From contig JAJFGK010000081.1 of the NCBI GenBank assembly GCA_021776195.1, positions 1-64,000 on the forward strand: a stretch of 64,000 nt of DNA. The letters are read 5' to 3'. Each line of letters begins with the position of its first letter. Within the stretch, counting starts at the first letter, position 1. A program made the position numbers and the translations under genes. The notes under the pieces were generated by a model that was given only the letters and a program-made list of their open reading frames with translations, was not told where the DNA came from and ran no database searches. The DNA is from Kiloniellaceae bacterium. Its GTDB lineage: Bacteria; Pseudomonadota; Alphaproteobacteria; Kiloniellales; Kiloniellaceae. This document shows, one piece after another, positions 44,501 through 52,091 of the stretch.

Positions 44501-46341
44501 CGGCGGAGGCGGCCAAGGCCGAGTTGGAGACGGCGCTCGAAAAGATGGGAGAGCTGGAAGACAAGCTCGAGGAGCTAGAGGCCGACAACGAGCGCCTGAA
44601 GACCGACGAGATCCGCTACAACGACCGCCACGGCATTCTGGAGCCCAAGGTCAAGATCGCCGAGGACAACAAGGCGGAGGACGCCAAGTCCGAGGCCGAG
44701 GCGGTCACCGACAAGTACGAGGAGATGACCGACGAGGCCGAAGAGCACGAGTTCACCAAGGCCATCGAGAAGGCCGACGAGCTGGCCGAGCTGATCGAGG
44801 CCTACGAGAAGAAACTCGAAGAGATCGGCGATTTGCAGGAGCGCTACGAGGCGCTCAAGCCGATGGTCGAGACGCGCATGAAAACCGCCGAGGCGACCGA
44901 GTTCGAGACACTGAAGGGTGATCTCGACGATCTGCGCGACCTCAAGGAGGCAATGGAAGGCGCCGCGGACGACGATGACTACAAGTCCGCCCTGGAAAAG
45001 CTCGATGAGCTTCAAAGCGCGCTCGACGAATTCGAGAAGAAGGCCTTGGCGCTGCACGACGCGCAAACCGATTACGAATCCCGCTCCGGGCCGGTTGTCG
45101 AGCGCTTCAACAACTTGCCAAAAGATGCGCGGGACAAGGCGGAAGACGCCGTGGAAGACGCCGAGCAGTACAAAGAAGAGATGGAAGAGATGGCCGGCGA
45201 GGAGGACTTCGAGGGCGCGGTCAGCGCGCTTGACCGGCTTATCAAGGCGCTGGACGAGGTCGACGAGAAGCTCAAGTCCGACGACGAGCTCAAGGCCCAG
45301 TACGACGGCCGCCTGGACTCGCTCCAGCCGCGCCTCGACAAGGTGGCCGGCTCGAAATGGGCCGACAAGCTATCGGCCGAGAAAGACGCCGTCGACAAGG
45401 CGGTCGCGGAGATGGAGAAGATCGCCGGCCGCGACGATTTCAAGGGCGCACTGGACGCCGCGGACGCGGTCGACGAAGCCCTGGGCAAGTTTGACGAGGC
45501 CGAAGACAAGCTGGAACAGCAGCAGGTGCGCTTCGATGAGCGCATTCAAGGTGTCCAGTCGCGCTATGACAAGGCCATGAAAGTCACGCTGAATGAGCTG
45601 TCGGACAAGAAGAAGAACCTGACCAGCCTGAAGAAAACCGCTGAAGAGACCGCCAAGACAGGCGATTTCGACAAGGCGCTCAACGAGGCCGACGACTATG
45701 CCAAGGCGGTCGATGAATTCCTGGAAGAAGCCGACAAACTGGAAGATGAGCAGGCCCGCGAGGAAGACGGCGGAAAACCAGGATCGGGCGGCGGGGGAGA
45801 CCCCACCGGGACGGATCGGGTCCGCGACGGCATCGAGACGATCGTCGATGGTGCCGGCGAGATTATCGAAGGGGTTGGCGAAGCGGCCACCCAGGTCGGA
45901 GACTCGATCCAGAACGCCGGCGAAGACGCGGTCAATGCCCTCGAGAAAGACCGCGACGGGGTCATGGCGGAAATGGGCGAAGCGGTGCTGCAAACTGCCG
46001 CCGAACTGATCGACCCCGTCGGCGACGCCGTCGGTTCGATTATCTCGGACAGCGGGACCATCGTCGACAACGTGGGCGAGGCCATCGGCAACGTGGTCGA
46101 CGGTGAAATCATCGACGCCGTGGTCAACGTCTATGAGGCCGGCAAAGGCGCCAAGGACTTGAGCTTCGACGTCGGCGCGGCAGCCAAGGAGGCCTTCGTC
46201 GACAACATCCCCGATGTCGCCGAGCAGGTCTTCGACGGGGTTGTCGAGGTCGGCGGCGAAGCCTTCGACGCGCTGACCGGAGACGGCAAGAAGGACGTCG
46301 AGGAAGGCGTGGAAGAAGGCATCAAAGAGGGCGTCAAGTAG
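41548..46341 (+). CDS. Giant acidic helical-repeat protein, unknown function
   Basis: 1597 residues, no signal peptide or membrane helix. The N-terminal 150 residues are unique (Cys at 55 and 62). From about residue 150 to 1395 it consists of about 17 helical repeats of 75-78 residues, each ending in a variant of A-x-G-D-F-x-x-A-L-x-x-L-x-D-L-E-x-x-(I/V/L)-D-E-(F/Y). In the first half, units alternate between a CEFP-type and a DECRF-type start, giving a 150-residue super-repeat. A Gly-rich linker (about 1408-1418) leads to a 170-residue amphipathic tail rich in V/I/G/D (for example VDGAGEIIEGVGEAATQVGD). The start ATG 41548 has AAGGGAG. It is transcribed alone. I do not recognise the family; a scaffold or structural role is a guess. 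Confidence 0.88.
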   Translation: MSQGQGLKSTWGVVDPAKAASDPQAKAFNQSFNTIIGPMRGHVEYMSVYGPLQQCTSMDGKCESLYQAYQKVAKTIDPANEAKAKPSIEKVIASAKETLAKHKATVAQTKADQAAWDAKEPLYAKTMDRISELEAWDDSAAGFLQALGDIDTKANERCWSEAIKGLDKLAAEVDPAYALYLKQKEAMAAYDQERPAFDAAFDAAQAHPLPSAEMTGLADQIANQLPAIDACVEQKDYVSAVDQLTALGSPLKELQDALARHEEREQEYNTRLDALQPRLLESEVCEFPTLAPMHEEIESFHSQMETAAGTGDFETALGHLDDLETRVDGYLRALEEERAKRDAFEQRADDLAGRVPDECRFGVLEPLQNDMQAALEAARAAATEGEFDAAEGQLDTLEQNIGSFETELAALEAKQAEYETGLAALQPRLSETEICEFPSMASLHETVASLQGEMEGFAADGDYDRAITCLGDLEIKVDEFFLALEEERERQRRREEIEQRIQEYEARIPQECRFPTLVPVQQDLVDLVGQARDALAADDLDGAEMILNDLELKFGEFEAEYAALEAKQTEYESRLAAIQPGLADASDSVFPSLTGLLEEVVALRDCMAEAASAGEYDVALDHLTDLEIKLAEYLALLDEEREKERRREAFEQRYEELVARLPNECRFQTLKLLVDKMEELKGVARSAADVEDFDRADVHLEDLATTIDEYETRYDELEKRQAEYETRLPGVIQRFDAIVDCEYSELADSQQRMDPLRSEMETAAADGNFSHAVDLLCDLEALLTEIEETRVELDEKRADYDARLPGLTDRKSPFDTVEFTELEEPVDKMKQDWSAMEAAAGGTDFRLAVKLMDTLEPQLDDLEKRLAELKALRDRYESALQDLASSLADVEGCDHALLADKKKEILDLRDEMVALAEATDFEAALEKVEPLKEKIAAFAKLEELREEYERRHELVAPRVEAAKAITYKSLADDVKEVTDLYGKMTAEAAKAELETALEKMGELEDKLEELEADNERLKTDEIRYNDRHGILEPKVKIAEDNKAEDAKSEAEAVTDKYEEMTDEAEEHEFTKAIEKADELAELIEAYEKKLEEIGDLQERYEALKPMVETRMKTAEATEFETLKGDLDDLRDLKEAMEGAADDDDYKSALEKLDELQSALDEFEKKALALHDAQTDYESRSGPVVERFNNLPKDARDKAEDAVEDAEQYKEEMEEMAGEEDFEGAVSALDRLIKALDEVDEKLKSDDELKAQYDGRLDSLQPRLDKVAGSKWADKLSAEKDAVDKAVAEMEKIAGRDDFKGALDAADAVDEALGKFDEAEDKLEQQQVRFDERIQGVQSRYDKAMKVTLNELSDKKKNLTSLKKTAEETAKTGDFDKALNEADDYAKAVDEFLEEADKLEDEQAREEDGGKPGSGGGGDPTGTDRVRDGIETIVDGAGEIIEGVGEAATQVGDSIQNAGEDAVNALEKDRDGVMAEMGEAVLQTAAELIDPVGDAVGSIISDSGTIVDNVGEAIGNVVDGEIIDAVVNVYEAGKGAKDLSFDVGAAAKEAFVDNIPDVAEQVFDGVVEVGGEAFDALTGDGKKDVEEGVEEGIKEGVK
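42000..45730 (+). repeat. About 17 diverged in-frame repeats of 225-235 bp
   Basis: The conserved core of each unit recurs near 42007, 42241, 42475, 42706, 42931, 43156, 43387, 43612, 43846, 44071, 44299, 44515, 44743, 44968, 45196, 45430 and 45658, a steady step of 216-234 bases. DNA identity is highest between alternate units of the first half (for example around 42370 and 42820), which suggests growth by duplication of a two-unit block. Confidence 0.8.
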
Positions 46342-46365
46342 TGGCGGCCTCTTGCCTGTTGTCGG

Positions 46366-46818
46366 TCATGGCTGGACTTGCCGGGCAAAAATCATCATGG
46401 CGGTGAAGGTCATGACCGGCTCGTCGTCCTGGTCCAGGGTCCGAAAGTTCATGCGGACGATCCCCCGGTCGGGCTTGGAGGCCGAGGGGCGTGTCTCCAG
46501 GACCTCGGCCTCGACCCGCAGGGTGCCGCCGGGGCGCACCGGCTTCAGCCAGCGCAGCTCGTCGAATCCCGGCGAGCCCATGGAGCAGTGATTGATGATG
46601 CCGGCGTCGTAAAACAGCCGGAAGGTCAGGGCGAGTGTCTGGAAGCCCGACGCGATGAGGCCGCCGAATGGTCCGGCCTCGGCCGCGCCGCGGTCCAGGT
46701 GGAAGGGTTGCGGATCATAGGCCTGCGCGAAGTCGATGATCTGCGCCTCGGTCAGGGTCATGCCGCGCGAGGCGAAGCGCTCACCCACCGAGAAGTCATC
46801 GAAATAGCGCGGTGTCAT
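46366..46818 (-). CDS. MaoC-family dehydratase
   Basis: 150 residues of a single hot-dog fold. RYFDDFSVGERFASRGMTLT opens the protein; FAQAYDPQPFHLDRGAAEAG contains the catalytic Asp-x(4)-His pair; FGGLIASGFQTLALTFRLF follows. This is the R-hydratase (MaoC-like) signature, hydrating or dehydrating an acyl-CoA. It starts at an ATG overlapping the stop of the upstream GNAT gene (46815-46818). No other fatty-acid gene is adjacent. Confidence 0.87.
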   Translation of the reverse strand: MTPRYFDDFSVGERFASRGMTLTEAQIIDFAQAYDPQPFHLDRGAAEAGPFGGLIASGFQTLALTFRLFYDAGIINHCSMGSPGFDELRWLKPVRPGGTLRVEAEVLETRPSASKPDRGIVRMNFRTLDQDDEPVMTFTAMMIFARQVQP

Positions 46819-47321
46819 GAGGACTCGGACTCTTGCAGGGGAAGCTCGAGGTAGCGGACGTCGTCGAGCGGATTGTCATAGTAGGCCGGGATCTCCCTGA
46901 ACCCCATCCGGCCGTAGAGCGCCCGGGCCGCGTCCATGAAGGCCAGGGTGTCGAGACAGAGACGCCGATAGCCAGCCTCGCGCCCCGCTTCGATTGCCGT
47001 CTCGGCGAGCCGGCGGCCGAGCCCCAGACCGCGAAAGGCTTCGCGCACCCACAGGCGCTTGATCTCGGCGCGCTCGGGGTCCAGCGGGCGTAGGGCGACA
47101 CAGCCGGCCAGTTCGCCATCGACCCTGGCAAGCCACAGGCCCCCGCGCGGCGGCCGGTAGCTGCCCGGCAGCCCGGCCAGCTCCTCTTCGAAACCCTGAA
47201 AACAAAGATCGACCCGCAGCCAGGCGGCATACTCGCGAAACAGCGCGCGCAGGGTATCGATCTCGCCTCCCTCCGCTGGCCGAATCGAAAGCGATGGCGA
47301 TTGAACCGCCTGGTCCGTCAT
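46815..47321 (-). CDS. GNAT-family N-acetyltransferase
   Basis: 168 residues. The GNAT core has IKRLWVREAFRGLGLGRRLA (motif A with the GLGLGR loop, about residues 88-107) and ALYGRMGFREIPAYYDNP near the end, the pattern of small-molecule acetyltransferases of the YncA/PA-like group. It overlaps the MaoC gene by 4 bases. No antitoxin is present. Substrate unknown. Confidence 0.84.
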   Translation of the reverse strand: MTDQAVQSPSLSIRPAEGGEIDTLRALFREYAAWLRVDLCFQGFEEELAGLPGSYRPPRGGLWLARVDGELAGCVALRPLDPERAEIKRLWVREAFRGLGLGRRLAETAIEAGREAGYRRLCLDTLAFMDAARALYGRMGFREIPAYYDNPLDDVRYLELPLQESESS

Positions 47322-47344
47322 TTCAAGCCTCCGGCGCCGGCTAG

Positions 47345-48130
47345 CTAAAGCGTGATCGTTCCCTTCAGATAGGGCACGGCATGGCCGCCGATCATGACCC
47401 TCTCACCGCGAAGCTCGACTTGCAACTCCCCGCCCCGTGCGGAAATCTGACGGGCCACCATGCGGGTCTTGCCGAGCCGTTCGGCCCAGATCGGCGTCAA
47501 CAGGCTGTGGGCCGATCCGGTGACCGGATCCTCGGGGATGCCGTGGCTCGGGGCGAAAAAGCGCGAGACGAAATCGACCTCGTCTCCTTCGGCCGTGATG
47601 ATCAGGCCGCGGCCCTCAAGGCCGGCAACCTTCGCCAGGTCCGGCCGCGCGTCACGCACCTGCGCCTGGCTCTCCAGCAGCGCGACATAGTCGTCGCCGC
47701 ACCACAGCAGGCTCGGGGTCAGACCGAGGGCCTCGGCGACGCTGCCATCGTCTTCGTGGGGCGCGGGCATCAGCGTGGGAAAATCGAGGGTCAGGAGATC
47801 ACCGTCGCGGGTCACCTCCAGCGCGCCGCTCATGGACTGAAAACTGACCTTGTCCCGGCCGGGGTCGAGGTAGGAGGTTATCACATAGGCCGACGCCAGG
47901 GTGGCATGGCCACAGAGCTTGACCTCGGTCGTGGGCGTGAACCAGCGCAGATGATAGTGGTCGCCCTGGTCGATGAAGTAGGCGGTCTCGGCCAGATTGT
48001 TTTCGGCGGCGATCGCCTGCAGCGTCTCATCGGGCAGCCAGGACTCCAGCGGGCAAACCGCCGCCGGGTTGCCGGTGAAGACCTTCGAGGCGAAGGCATC
48101 GACCTGATAGAGCGGGATCTCGAGTGTCAT
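47345..48130 (-). CDS. PhzF-family isomerase-like protein
   Basis: 261 residues. It begins IPLYQVDAFASKVFTGNPAA and has AAENNLAETAYFI with the catalytic Glu (about residue 45), LRWFTPTTEVKLCGHATLAS, and GIPEDPVTGSAHSLL near residue 200, all PhzF signatures. Known members isomerise dihydro-hydroxyanthranilate in phenazine synthesis, but most homologues lie outside such pathways and have unknown substrates. No phenazine genes are present here. The start ATG overlaps the stop of the upstream transporter gene (48127-48130). Confidence 0.9.
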   Translation of the reverse strand: MTLEIPLYQVDAFASKVFTGNPAAVCPLESWLPDETLQAIAAENNLAETAYFIDQGDHYHLRWFTPTTEVKLCGHATLASAYVITSYLDPGRDKVSFQSMSGALEVTRDGDLLTLDFPTLMPAPHEDDGSVAEALGLTPSLLWCGDDYVALLESQAQVRDARPDLAKVAGLEGRGLIITAEGDEVDFVSRFFAPSHGIPEDPVTGSAHSLLTPIWAERLGKTRMVARQISARGGELQVELRGERVMIGGHAVPYLKGTITL

Positions 48131-49023
48131 GGTGAAATTTCCTTTCTGCGAAAGAGCGTGCCGTCGAGGCCCTGGGCCCAGGCGACACCGATCAGGATCA
48201 AGGCCGCACCCGCCATGCTGGCGGGGCTGAGACCTTCGCCCAAGAGCCAAACCGCAAGGGCGAGCGATGCCAGGGGTTGGAGGAACTGGAGCTGGCCGAT
48301 TTTTCCCGAGGCCCCACGGGCCAGGGCGCCGGTCCAGAGCACGTAGCCCAGCAGCGAGCCGAGCAGCGCCAGGTAGCCAATCGCGAGCCAGGCCTCGGTG
48401 CTCTGGGGCAGGCGCGACTCCGCGGGCAGAAACGGCATGATGGCCAGCAGGGCGAGTGCGCCGATGATCAGGCCGCGCAGGGTGACCGCCCAGGAAGACC
48501 AGCCGCGCGCCGCCTTGGCGCTGGTCACGTAGCCGAAGGAAACCGCCACGACCGAGGCCAGCAGCAGCGAATCGCCCAGAAGCGCGCCCTCTGCCAGGGC
48601 CTCGCCTTCCCGCCCGAGGATCACCAGGGGCGTCCCGATCAGCGCCGCCAACGATCCAAAGGCCCAACGCCGGCCGGGTCGCTCGCCGTCGAACAGAAAG
48701 GCGAAGAGGCTGGTGAAGACCGGCAGCAGCGCCAGCAGAAGGGCGCCGTGGGTGGCGCTGCTATGGGCGATGCCGAGGGAAAAGAGCAGCGGAAAGACGG
48801 CGAAGTTGCTGAGACCGGCCGCGAGCAGCAGGCCCCGGGAGGCGCCCGGCGGCGGCGCGGCACTGGTCCGCAGCAGAACCAGTGCCACGGCGGCCGCCAA
48901 CAGGGTGCGCCAGAGCCCGATCGTCAGGCCATCCCCGGCCAGGGCGCCGATCCGGGTGGCGACCGGCGTGCCGGCCCAAAGCAGGATTGCCGCCAGGGCC
49001 CCGGCAACGGCCCAGGTGTCCAT
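48127..49023 (-). CDS. EamA/DMT-family transporter
   Basis: About 298 residues with ten predicted membrane helices in two EamA repeats. The first helix starts at WAVAGALAAILLWAGTPVAT and the last is SMAGAALILIGVAWAQGL. Known members export amino acids and other metabolites or move drugs. The start is uncertain: ATG 49023 gives a normal N-terminus; ATG 49089 and a TTG at 49116 are in frame but add a non-membrane leader. It is translationally coupled to the PhzF gene and divergent from a MocR regulator that probably controls both. Confidence 0.82.
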   Translation of the reverse strand: MDTWAVAGALAAILLWAGTPVATRIGALAGDGLTIGLWRTLLAAAVALVLLRTSAAPPPGASRGLLLAAGLSNFAVFPLLFSLGIAHSSATHGALLLALLPVFTSLFAFLFDGERPGRRWAFGSLAALIGTPLVILGREGEALAEGALLGDSLLLASVVAVSFGYVTSAKAARGWSSWAVTLRGLIIGALALLAIMPFLPAESRLPQSTEAWLAIGYLALLGSLLGYVLWTGALARGASGKIGQLQFLQPLASLALAVWLLGEGLSPASMAGAALILIGVAWAQGLDGTLFRRKEISP

Positions 49024-49176
49024 GACGGGAGCCACTTTGGCGGGCCCATCGACTGTCGGCCGTGCGGCTTTGACCCGATCAACGATCATCGGCTTGATCC
49101 ATAAAAGAAGGTTCAATCGAACATTTGTGTCATTTTTTCTGGTCTAATTGGCTCAGTCAATGTCATAATTGATACG

Positions 49177-50577
49177 ATGACAACTTGGCACCCCGATCTC
49201 TCTGCCCGACGCGGGCCCAAGTACGGCGCGATAGCCGACGCCTTGAGCCGGGACATCGCCAACGGCCAATTGGCCGCCGGCACCCGCCTGCCGACCCACC
49301 GCGATCTGGCCTGGCGGCTCGGCGTGACCGTGGGCACGGTCAGCCGCGCCTATGCCGAGGCCGAGCGTAGCGGGCTGGTTCAGGGCGAAGTTGGCCGCGG
49401 CACCTTCGTCCGCGGCGCCACGGCGCGCGACGAGATCCGCTTTCCCCACCTGGCGGACCATGCCTCGCCGGCCTCGCGCCGAACCGATCTCTCCTACGCC
49501 TCGCCTCCCATGGTGCCGGACGACGGCGCGCTGCCGCGGCTCTTCCGCGAGGTCGCCGCGGCACCCGACGCGGGCGAGCGGCTGCACTATCAGCCAAGCC
49601 TCGGCGATCCGGGCCTGCGCCAGGCTGCCGCCGGCTGGCTGGCGCGGCGCGACATCCCGGCGGACCCCGAACGCCTGGCGATTACCGCCGGCGGTCAGCA
49701 CGCCATGCTGGTCGCCCTGGCCGCGATCGCTCAGCCCGGCGACCGCATTTTCATCGAGGAGGTGACCTATCAGGGCATTTTCACCACGGCGCAGCTGCTC
49801 GGCCTGAAACTGGAGCCGCTGGCCATGGACCGCGACGGGCTGTTGCCCGATGCCCTGGAGAAGGCTTGCCGGCGAACCAAGGCGCGCGGGCTCTATCTGA
49901 TCCCCACGCTGCACAATCCGACCACCGCGACTCTGCCGGCGGCGCGGCGGACGGCGATCCTGGAAATCGCCCGCCGCCATGGCCTGCCCATCGTCGAGGA
50001 CGACGTTTTCGGCTATCTCGGGTCGTCACCGGCGCCCCTGGCCGCCCTCGACTGCGAACAGGTGCTCTACCTGACCTCGCTCTCCAAGTGTCTGGCGCCC
50101 GGCCTGCGGACCGGGTTCCTGCATCTGCCCAAGGGACTGGTGACCAGGGCCACCCGCGCCATCGAGGCCTCCTGTCTGACCACCTCCGGCTTTCTTGGCG
50201 AGGTCGCGCGCCGCGCGATCACGGGCGGTGTCGCGGAAGACCTGCTGGCCAAGCGCCTGGCCGCGGCCGCCCGGCGCCGGGCTCTCTGCCTCGATCTGCT
50301 GGGCCCCTGGGGACCAGCCTGTCCGGAAGGGTCGGTGATCGCCTGGCTGCCCCTGCCGGCGCCCTGGCGCGGCGCCGACTTCGCCGCCGCGGCGGCGCGG
50401 CGCGGCGTGCGGGTGACCGCGGCCGAGCGCTTTGTCGCCACCCGCGAAACCTCCCTGCACGCGGTGCGCATCGGCTTTGGCAACCCGGCGAGCGAGAGCC
50501 GCCTGGAGGAGGCCCTGGCGACCCTGCGCGACCTGTTGGAGAACGAAGATCTGGCGACCGGCGAGGCGGTCGTCTGA
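49177..50577 (+). CDS. MocR-type (GntR HTH plus aminotransferase) regulator
   Basis: 466 residues. An N-terminal GntR winged helix (GPKYGAIADALSRDIANGQL, then LPTHRDLAWRLGVTVGTVSRAYAEAE) joins a fold-type I aminotransferase domain (about 95-455) with LHNPTTATLPAARR, IVEDDVFGYL and the PLP lysine in TSLSKCLAPGLRTGF (about residue 309). Known: MocR regulators sense PLP or PLP-amino-acid adducts and usually control the neighbouring gene, here the divergent EamA-PhzF pair. The 150-base gap contains inverted ATTG-N7-CAAT and TCAAT-N6-ATTGA motifs that may be its site. Confidence 0.88.
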   Translation: MTTWHPDLSARRGPKYGAIADALSRDIANGQLAAGTRLPTHRDLAWRLGVTVGTVSRAYAEAERSGLVQGEVGRGTFVRGATARDEIRFPHLADHASPASRRTDLSYASPPMVPDDGALPRLFREVAAAPDAGERLHYQPSLGDPGLRQAAAGWLARRDIPADPERLAITAGGQHAMLVALAAIAQPGDRIFIEEVTYQGIFTTAQLLGLKLEPLAMDRDGLLPDALEKACRRTKARGLYLIPTLHNPTTATLPAARRTAILEIARRHGLPIVEDDVFGYLGSSPAPLAALDCEQVLYLTSLSKCLAPGLRTGFLHLPKGLVTRATRAIEASCLTTSGFLGEVARRAITGGVAEDLLAKRLAAAARRRALCLDLLGPWGPACPEGSVIAWLPLPAPWRGADFAAAAARRGVRVTAAERFVATRETSLHAVRIGFGNPASESRLEEALATLRDLLENEDLATGEAVV

Positions 50578-50587
50578 TAGCTCGCGC

Positions 50588-51931
50588 TTAGCCCGCTGCC
50601 GCGATGACCTCGCAAAGACCGTCGGCCAGGGCCGCGATCTGGCCTGAGTCCTCGCCCTCGATCATGACCCGGATGACCGGCTCGGTACCTGACTTGCGGA
50701 TCACCAGCCGGCCGGTATCGCCGAGTTGGCTTTCGCTGTCGCTGATCGCCGCGCGAACGGGGGCCGTCTCCAGCGGCAGGCCACCGTTGAAACGGACCGA
50801 ACGCAGCACCTGAGGCAGGGGCTCGAAGACCCGGGTGACCTCGCTGGCGCGGCCTTCCGACTTGACCAGCACGGCCAGCACCTGGAGGGCCGCGATCAAC
50901 CCGTCGCCGGTGGTGGAGAAGTCGCTGAGAACGATGTGTCCGGACTGCTCGCCGCCCAGATTGAAGCCGCCGCCGCGCATCCGCTCGACAACGTAGCGAT
51001 CGCCCACCGGGGTCCGCTCGAGGGCCAGACCCAGTCCCTGGAGATAGCGCTCGAAGCCGAGGTTGGACATCACCGTGCTGACCACCCCGCCGCCCTTTAA
51101 AAGACCGGCGCTCTGCCAGGACCCGGCAATCAGCGCCATCACCTGATCGCCGTCGAGGATGGCGCCGGTCTCATCCGACAGAATGACCCGGTCGGCGTCG
51201 CCGTCCAGCGCGATACCCAGGTCGGCACCGTGGGCGGCGACCGCTTGCTGCATGGCCTGGGGCGCCGTCGCGCCACAGCCGGCATTGATGTTGATGCCGT
51301 CGGGATCGTCGGCAAGCGGCACGACATCGGCGCCCAGTTCATAGAGCACCCGCGGCGCGACCCGATAGGCGGCGCCCTGGGCGCAGTCGACCACGATCTT
51401 GAGACCGTCGAGGCGAAGCTGCCGGGGAAAGCTGCTTTTGGCGAATTCGATGTAGCGGCCCTGGGCATCGTCCAGGCGCTGGGCCCGGCCCAGTGCGGTG
51501 GCCGAGGCCAGGCCGGCGGCCCGGTCTTCGGTCATCAGGGCCTCGATGGTCCGCTCGACCTCGTCGCTCAGCTTGTAGCCGTCGGGCCCGAACAATTTGA
51601 TCCCGTTGTCTTCGTAGGGGTTGTGCGAGGCCGAGATCATGACCCCCAGGTCGGCCCGAAGGGTGCGCGTCAACATACCGACCGCCGGAGTCGGCAGCGG
51701 TCCGAGAATGACCACGTCCATGCCCACGCTGATGAAGCCGGCGGTCAGGGCAGGCTCCAGCAGATAGCCGGAGAGCCGGGTATCCTTGCCGATCACCACG
51801 CTATGCCGATGCTCGCCACGCCGAAAAAAGCGCCCGGCCGCCTTGGCGACGGCCAGCGCCGTCTCGGCCGTGATCGGCTCCTGGTTGGCCCGGCCACGGA
51901 TGCCATCGGTGCCGAAGAGCTTGCGGGTCAT
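50588..51931 (-). CDS. glmM: Phosphoglucosamine mutase
   Basis: 447 residues, full length. The N-terminus [14 protein letters not shown], the active-site loop [19 protein letters not shown] (phosphoserine about residue 102), the metal loop [14 protein letters not shown] (about 240), and the C-terminal substrate loop [19 protein letters not shown] are all present. Converts glucosamine-6-phosphate to glucosamine-1-phosphate for peptidoglycan and LPS. It lies downstream of folP on the same strand, the usual ftsH-folP-glmM order. Tandem repeats fill the gap to folP. Confidence 0.95.
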   Translation of the reverse strand: MTRKLFGTDGIRGRANQEPITAETALAVAKAAGRFFRRGEHRHSVVIGKDTRLSGYLLEPALTAGFISVGMDVVILGPLPTPAVGMLTRTLRADLGVMISASHNPYEDNGIKLFGPDGYKLSDEVERTIEALMTEDRAAGLASATALGRAQRLDDAQGRYIEFAKSSFPRQLRLDGLKIVVDCAQGAAYRVAPRVLYELGADVVPLADDPDGININAGCGATAPQAMQQAVAAHGADLGIALDGDADRVILSDETGAILDGDQVMALIAGSWQSAGLLKGGGVVSTVMSNLGFERYLQGLGLALERTPVGDRYVVERMRGGGFNLGGEQSGHIVLSDFSTTGDGLIAALQVLAVLVKSEGRASEVTRVFEPLPQVLRSVRFNGGLPLETAPVRAAISDSESQLGDTGRLVIRKSGTEPVIRVMIEGEDSGQIAALADGLCEVIAAAG

Positions 51932-52011
51932 GGTTATCTCGATCCAATCGCAGAAGTTACGCGCAGGTGCCTTCTTGGCCCTTTTAGGCGATGGCCGGAG
52001 GACTTGTCACC

Positions 52012-52091
52012 CCTCAATCCAGTTGGGCCTCAATCCAGTTGGGCCTCAATCCGGTTGGGCCTCAAACCGGTTGGCCCTCAACCTGGCCGGC
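52012..52091. repeat. 16-bp tandem repeat, about 5 copies, at the folP 3' end
   Basis: CCTCAATCCAGTTGGG is repeated at 52012, 52028, 52044 (one change), 52060 and 52076 (decayed). The stop codon of folP (52062) lies in the fourth copy, so the last ten or so residues of FolP come from the repeat and the rest fills the folP-glmM gap. Sixteen is not a multiple of three, so a change in copy number inside the gene would alter the C-terminus. Confidence 0.85.

Noticed and set aside
52012..52091. CRISPR-like array
   Set aside because: Direct head-to-tail repeats without spacers and no cas genes.
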